From Apis mellifera (lineage: Eukaryota; Arthropoda; Insecta; Hymenoptera; Apidae): DNA of 64,000 nt. The notes beneath the pieces were generated by a model. The model was given only the letters and a program-made list of their open reading frames with translations, was not told where the DNA came from and made no database searches. The stretch lies in the NCBI RefSeq assembly GCF_003254395.2, contig NC_037649.1:3629032-3693031 (forward strand), written 5' to 3'. Positions 59,279 through 64,000 of the stretch are shown piece by piece. The stretch's first letter is position 1. The number at the start of each line of letters is the position of its first letter. The translations under genes were made by a program, and so were the position numbers.

Positions 59279-60065
59279 TAAAATTCAATGCGAAACACTC
59301 ATATTGATCCAAAAACGATTGGGTTGCGTAAACTGGAGCAGAATAGAAAGGGATTGAAACTCTCTTTATGCTATTCTACATTTCCGCCAAAGAAAGGTAT
59401 ACCAATCGATTAAGCTCCATTTCCAAAGAGAGGGAACACCCTTCACCGGTCGGTAATTTATCGATCGTCTCGCGTTTCGTAAATCGAAACGCGTCCAGCT
59501 ACAGTTACGCATCAGGCTTAGCGCCCCGCGTAATAAGCCATACTTTGTATTACCTAAGCTCAAGAATCCGGGATCTTGACGATAAGCCTGATTTACGAGG
59601 GTTAACCCAACCATCGTATCGAACGTCGGACAAACCTCTGCTCCCTTCCACGATTTTCTTCTTGCTTCTTCATGGCCGATGGAATAAATTTTCAATCTTG
59701 ACGCGGATACTACAGTCGTGCTGATGTGTGTGGATCGGGGAAACGAATGTTTCCAACCTGTCTTCCGTCTGTTGTTTAGCCGGGAAATGGAGAGGAACCG
59801 GGTAATGTCTTTTCTTGCGTGCCGCTAAGAAAAATACAGGAGGTGGAGATAACTGTGAAGCGTACTGTTGCCAGTACTAGGATCAGGGGATTTTCCCCCA
59901 CGGTAAATTAAGACCTCCAGCCGTGTTGTGCGATCGAACCATTGGACAAACATTTCTCTCTCTCTCTCTTTCTCTGCTGCTCTGCTTCTTAGGTATATCG
60001 TGTTGGGCTCCCCCGGATCTGATTTCGTTTTTCATGCGACGATATTGGTGGTCTTTTTTACTGTA
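59279..60065. other. Large complex island with clustered hairpins
   Basis: CpG-containing DNA of about 780 bp. Perfect inverted repeats cluster at the left: CGCGTTTCG/CGAAACGCG (59471-59493), ATCAGGCTTA (59511-59520) against TAAGCCTGAT (59583-59592), and nested TCAAGA/TCTTGA (59560-59579). Frames of about 110 codons are open on both strands (59366-59724) without domains. A CT run lies at about 59954-59974. Either a regulatory element or a structured noncoding RNA gene could explain the hairpins; neither is proven. Confidence 0.4.
59886..59898. promoter_or_regulatory. Palindromic kappa-B-like site
   Basis: GGGGATTTTCCCC matches the Rel-family (Dorsal, Dif, Relish) consensus GGGRNNYYCC in both directions. 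G4 and C4 runs are rare in this A+T-rich DNA. A single site with no other support, so binding is inference. Confidence 0.35.
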
Positions 60066-60144
60066 GATAAAACTATACCATCTATAAAATTACTAACTTA
60101 GCATAGTTTAACTTTTCTCTACCTTAAGCCCGGATTAAGTTTCA

Positions 60145-60169
60145 TTTTTTTTTTTTTTTTTTTTTTTTT
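60145..60169. repeat. Poly-T tract of about 25
   Basis: An uninterrupted T run at the right edge of the island. It could be the poly-A of a retroposed insert on the minus strand, but no retroposed sequence is recognisable beside it. Confidence 0.9.
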
Positions 60170-62035
60170 AGATTAAATATTTAAAGACAAAAATTTGCTT
60201 AAGTTACAATTACAATTAAGAAGTGAGGATAAAGTACAAAATTATATATACAAAGGAAAAATTTTATTTGAGTTTTTATATATTGTATATAGAATTTATA
60301 TAGAGAGAATTATATTCGTAAAGATCAAAATAAGGATAAAAGTTACAAATATATTGTTTATTTGTGAAGTTATAAGTAAGTTATAAGTAATTTAAATTTG
60401 CATTAGATTAAACGAAACGATATGATGAAGATAAAACTGTTTCATTCTATCTCTTAAATTGCTTATAATATAAAATATAATTCTCAATCTGATATTTTTA
60501 CATATCAATATTTTATAATATTTGTTTATCGATTATGTATAATATATTATTAAGATATTATTATATTATTATAATATAATATTAAATAAATAATATCAAA
60601 TAAAACTGATCATTTTATGATCATATTAACAATCATTAATATATTTTTTAATTATTAAGTTAATATATAACAAAAATAAAATCAACCAAAATAATCTTAT
60701 TGATCAATCAATAGGAAAATAATTTTATGAATTGTTTTACATATATGAATTGTATTTCATATAATGTAATAATGCAAATATTTAATAAAATTTGAATCAC
60801 CACTGAAGAAAATTTCTTTGGTTTATTTTAAAAATTAGAACAAATTCTAATTTAAATTTTAAATCAGAAACTCGGATGGATAGTAGCTTTATTATTACAT
60901 GAATAATTTGATTTTATTTTATTAGGTGCATAAAATTTTGTCAACTTTCATAAATGAATAAATTTTATTATTTTAAAAGAATAATTTATTAAAGTTGATT
61001 CTCGAATGACATGGATGGTGTAGATATTCAGATTTTTTTTTCACAGTTACCATATATCACATCTACTATGCATAAATGTTATATATTATATTTCACATAT
61101 ACATTCACAATTTGAGATATTGAAAAATTAAAAATTTTACGTTATTTTCGACCATGCATGAAGTTGGGATCCTTAATTTTTTTATTGTTTGTGGATAAAT
61201 CATATATATTAAAAATGTAAATTATATATACATATATATAATATATAATATGTAATACATAAATACGTAATTATTTTAATTATTTTTTAAATAATAATTG
61301 TATTGAAAAATATTTCATTTAATAGTTGAATAATTTTAAAAGACATATAATTTGATGTAAATAATTATTTTTATAATTAGATGCACAAAGAATATATAAA
61401 TATTCAATATTCAATATTCTTTATAAAAAGAATTATAAATTTATCATTTTTAATTATCTTTTTTCATTATATAAAAGACCAGGAAAGCATGAACAAACTA
61501 TCACGCCACATGTTCTTTATCTTTCATACAGAAAGTTTTATAAAATTAAAATATCCCTTAATTAATTTTTCGACATAAATTAATATTTTTTTTTATGACG
61601 AGTATCAAGCGCATTAAAAAAGTATAATAAATCTGCTTAAAAAGAAAATATCATCTTCAAATTTCGAAAACTCGAAATTTGCCATCGAAATAGAATAAAT
61701 TCTAAAATCTTAAAATATTTTTAATAATAAATGGATATAAAATTTATTTAAATTTGAAAGATAATCATATCTGAAGATTAAAAAAACAATCTCTATTATT
61801 ATTTTCAATTTCAATATATAGTATAATCTAATATTAACTATGTAAAATTACCTATTTTTAACGTAGACTGAAAAATTAATAAAAAAAGAAAATAATAATA
61901 AAGATTACTTATATCATATCCGCTTTAATCTAATAACACGTACAATAAAATTTCAATTGATTTTAATAAAAGCTTAATAAAAGCTTCGTTCCATTATTTT
62001 TAGATACCTTTTATCAAAAGTAAATTCGTTCAAGT
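60170..62035. other. A+T desert
   Basis: No gene or RNA supported. Frames at 60195-60386 and 61381-61578 are A+T-driven. A short perfect tandem repeat TTAATAAAAGC occurs twice at about 61964-61985. Confidence 0.6.
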
Positions 62036-62480
62036 TTCAATTAGCCGAAATCGATATATTTTTATCGTCTATCGCGACCACTCAGAATATCTCTCCTTCT
62101 TCCTCCCTCCCTCCCTCCCTCCCTCTTTCTTTTATTTCTTAATTAAATTCCAAGATAAATTAATTATCATCCGGAAATTCGAGGCCAACTCTTAAATAAA
62201 TATCGTCGTACCCAAGAGATGTCCAGTTGGCAGACGACGACGTTCGACTTCCTAATGCGAGTCCTCGTTTTTTATCCGGCGGACTCGTTTTTATCCGGGC
62301 CGAGCGGAAGATCTCGTTTCCCAGAGAAATCTCTTTGCACGCGTCCCGCATTAGAAGATCCAGGAGAAGAAAGTATCCTTGAACGTGGTGAACATTCGCG
62401 CGATACTGTTCCACGATTTAATTATTTCAAGCGGATCGTTCTGGGTTGGAGAATTTTTAGTAAATAAGTTTCATTACGAG
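62036..62480. other. Complex island with CCCT microsatellite
   Basis: A CCCT run (about 62102-62124) precedes mixed CpG-rich DNA (GGCAGACGACGACGTTCG; GGGCCGAGCGGAAG). Frames of 82-84 codons are open on both strands (62160-62467) with no domain. Putative regulatory element. Confidence 0.35.
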
Positions 62481-64000
62481 GTACGAGAAAATGGAGTGTC
62501 CCTTAAGTAGATCTCTTTATTAAAGCGAATAAACATTTTTTTTTCTTTCCTAGAAGAGGATTTATTTGTGGATAATTCTGTTTTTTATTTTTTTTTTTTT
62601 TTGGTGGAAATAATAATGAATATTTAATTTGTGTCTGAGACTTTTGTGAATGAGACTAGCCTGATTTTGGAAATCTCTTGGAATTGATTAACAACAAAAA
62701 TTCTTGTTACTTGTTTATCTGATTATTATATTGATAATTATATGTATTTTAAATAATATCTTGATAATATAGATTGATAATAAATAAGGAACGAAAAAAT
62801 GTCTTATTGCCCGTTCCTGATTCCAATTAGTTGTAACATGAATATAAATAAATTAAAATATTTGTTAAACTAAATTTTAATAACAAATGAAATTAAATGA
62901 AAATCTTATAATTATGTATAAAAAAAAGTTAAAAGTAAAATTATTAGATTTTTTTTATTAAATTAAACATTATTTTATATCATAATTATGATAATAATAT
63001 AAACCATTTCTTTATTCATTTTTCGTATTACACTAATTTTTTATTTGAATTTGTTTATAAAGAACAAATTCTTTATCGAATTTTCTTTGTTTATTATAAT
63101 ATTACTCGGTTTCTAATAAGCTTTCTTAAATTTAAATTATAAATTTTAATTAAAAAGACAAATTGTTAAATGATCAATATCTCTTAAAAAAAAAAAACAA
63201 TTACTTGCAAAGGGAATATTTATATTACAAATTTAAATCAATAAAAAAAAATTATTTTGTTCTATATACATTACACAATTTTGTTATATACACGTATTAT
63301 TCTAAGTATAATTTTTCATCATAACACATTTAAAATTTATGTTAATATCTATTATATATTTTGAGATATTTAACGTTTTATATTCGTTTTATATCCTATA
63401 CATTTATTGTACAAAAGACTTTCTACAAAACATATATTTTGTCGAATACAAAATTAAAACGATTATTACATCGTGCAATTAATCTCTGAAAGCCGATTAC
63501 AATGAGCATTCACAGATATTTATATGGATGTCGATTAAAATGGGCATTAATGAAAGAATTTAAAATAAGAAATTTAAAATTACAAATTATAAATTACAAT
63601 TAAAATTACAATTTTAAAATTGATAATATATCGTATAGTTAGAATACATTTAAAATAAAAAAATAAAAAAAAAATTCTTTTATCTATAGTAACTCACGAA
63701 AGTATTTAGATACTATCTTTTCTAGAAAAATTTATAAGATATTCAAAATATTCAATTTTAATAAAAATAGAATTATAAATTATTTTGGAAAAAAAATCTT
63801 TTTAATGAGATAAAATCCATCATTAAAATTTCAGTTCATTCTTTGATTTTTTTTAAATACAATTTCATTTTTAGGAATATTTTTTATAACAGAATACATT
63901 TTACAATAATACAGTATTAAAATCTAAAATTTTAATAGAAATACAAAAAAATATATTTTACATATACATATATATTAAAAATTTTATTCATTACATAGAA
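62481..64000. other. A+T desert to the right edge
   Basis: Poly-T tracts at about 62537-62544 and 62588-62601, otherwise low-complexity A+T DNA. No gene, RNA or clear repeat seen. Confidence 0.6.

Noticed and set aside
60145..60169. Poly-T tract as the poly-A tail of a retroposed gene on the minus strand
   Set aside because: The adjacent sequence on either side has no recognisable coding content or target-site duplication.
1..64000. Known conserved insect microRNAs (let-7, bantam, miR-1, miR-9, miR-10, miR-124 type seeds), CRISPR arrays, telomeric TTAGG arrays
   Set aside because: Looked for by eye on both strands; none seen. A missed miRNA remains possible because no folding or search could be run.

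Overview
The window looks like nuclear DNA from a hymenopteran insect, most likely a honeybee (Apis) or a close relative. The reasons are the extreme A+T content, the many TA and poly-A/T tracts, the moderately GC- and CpG-rich islands set in A+T deserts, and a decayed mariner transposon. The species call is inference; nothing in the sequence names the organism.

I can support no intact protein-coding gene, tRNA, rRNA or CRISPR array. The longest Met-initiated open frame is 177 codons. Open frames longer than 100 codons mostly sit in the GC-rich islands, where stop codons are rarer, and often overlap other open frames on both strands; they match no family I recognise. The only recognisable coding sequence is a broken mariner transposase at 32783-33741, inside an element of about 1.24 kb (32571-33808). 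Two short stretches deserve a second look as possible exons: an Asn/Gln-rich open frame at 8366-8576 and a signal-peptide-like start at 30151-30213. The window is best read as a long intergenic region or the inside of a very large intron.

Layout: about 28 islands of complex, CpG-containing sequence (roughly 150-950 bp each) alternate with A+T deserts of 300-2500 bp. The islands are near 1-190, 1.2-1.66, 4.0-4.4, 5.1-5.5, 7.2-7.8, 8.2-9.1, 11.0-11.5, 12.9-13.2, 15.9-16.4, 16.9-17.7, 19.4, 21.4-21.7, 22.6-22.9, 24.6-25.3, 28.7-29.0, 29.7-30.2, 34.5-34.8, 36.45-36.85, 37.7-38.0, 39.6-40.4, 42.2-42.5, 43.7-43.9, 44.7-45.6, 46.7-47.3, 48.65-49.2, 50.1-50.8, 51.65-52.6, 55.4-56.1, 56.9-57.4, 58.1-58.3, 59.3-60.1 and 62.0-62.5 kb. 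They are plausible cis-regulatory or conserved noncoding elements. Several carry short perfect GC-rich hairpins, one carries an exact PBC-MEIS/Hth composite motif (58159-58168), and one a palindromic kappa-B-like motif (59886-59898).

The deserts hold most of the repeat structure: several local tandem duplications, a small family of fold-back elements, a larger repeat with inverted arms present twice, a diverged minisatellite of about 60 bp at 35991-36453, and a piggyBac-MITE-like unit at 27041-27170. No genes can be said to work together here. The biological interest lies in regulatory islands and decayed or non-autonomous mobile elements.
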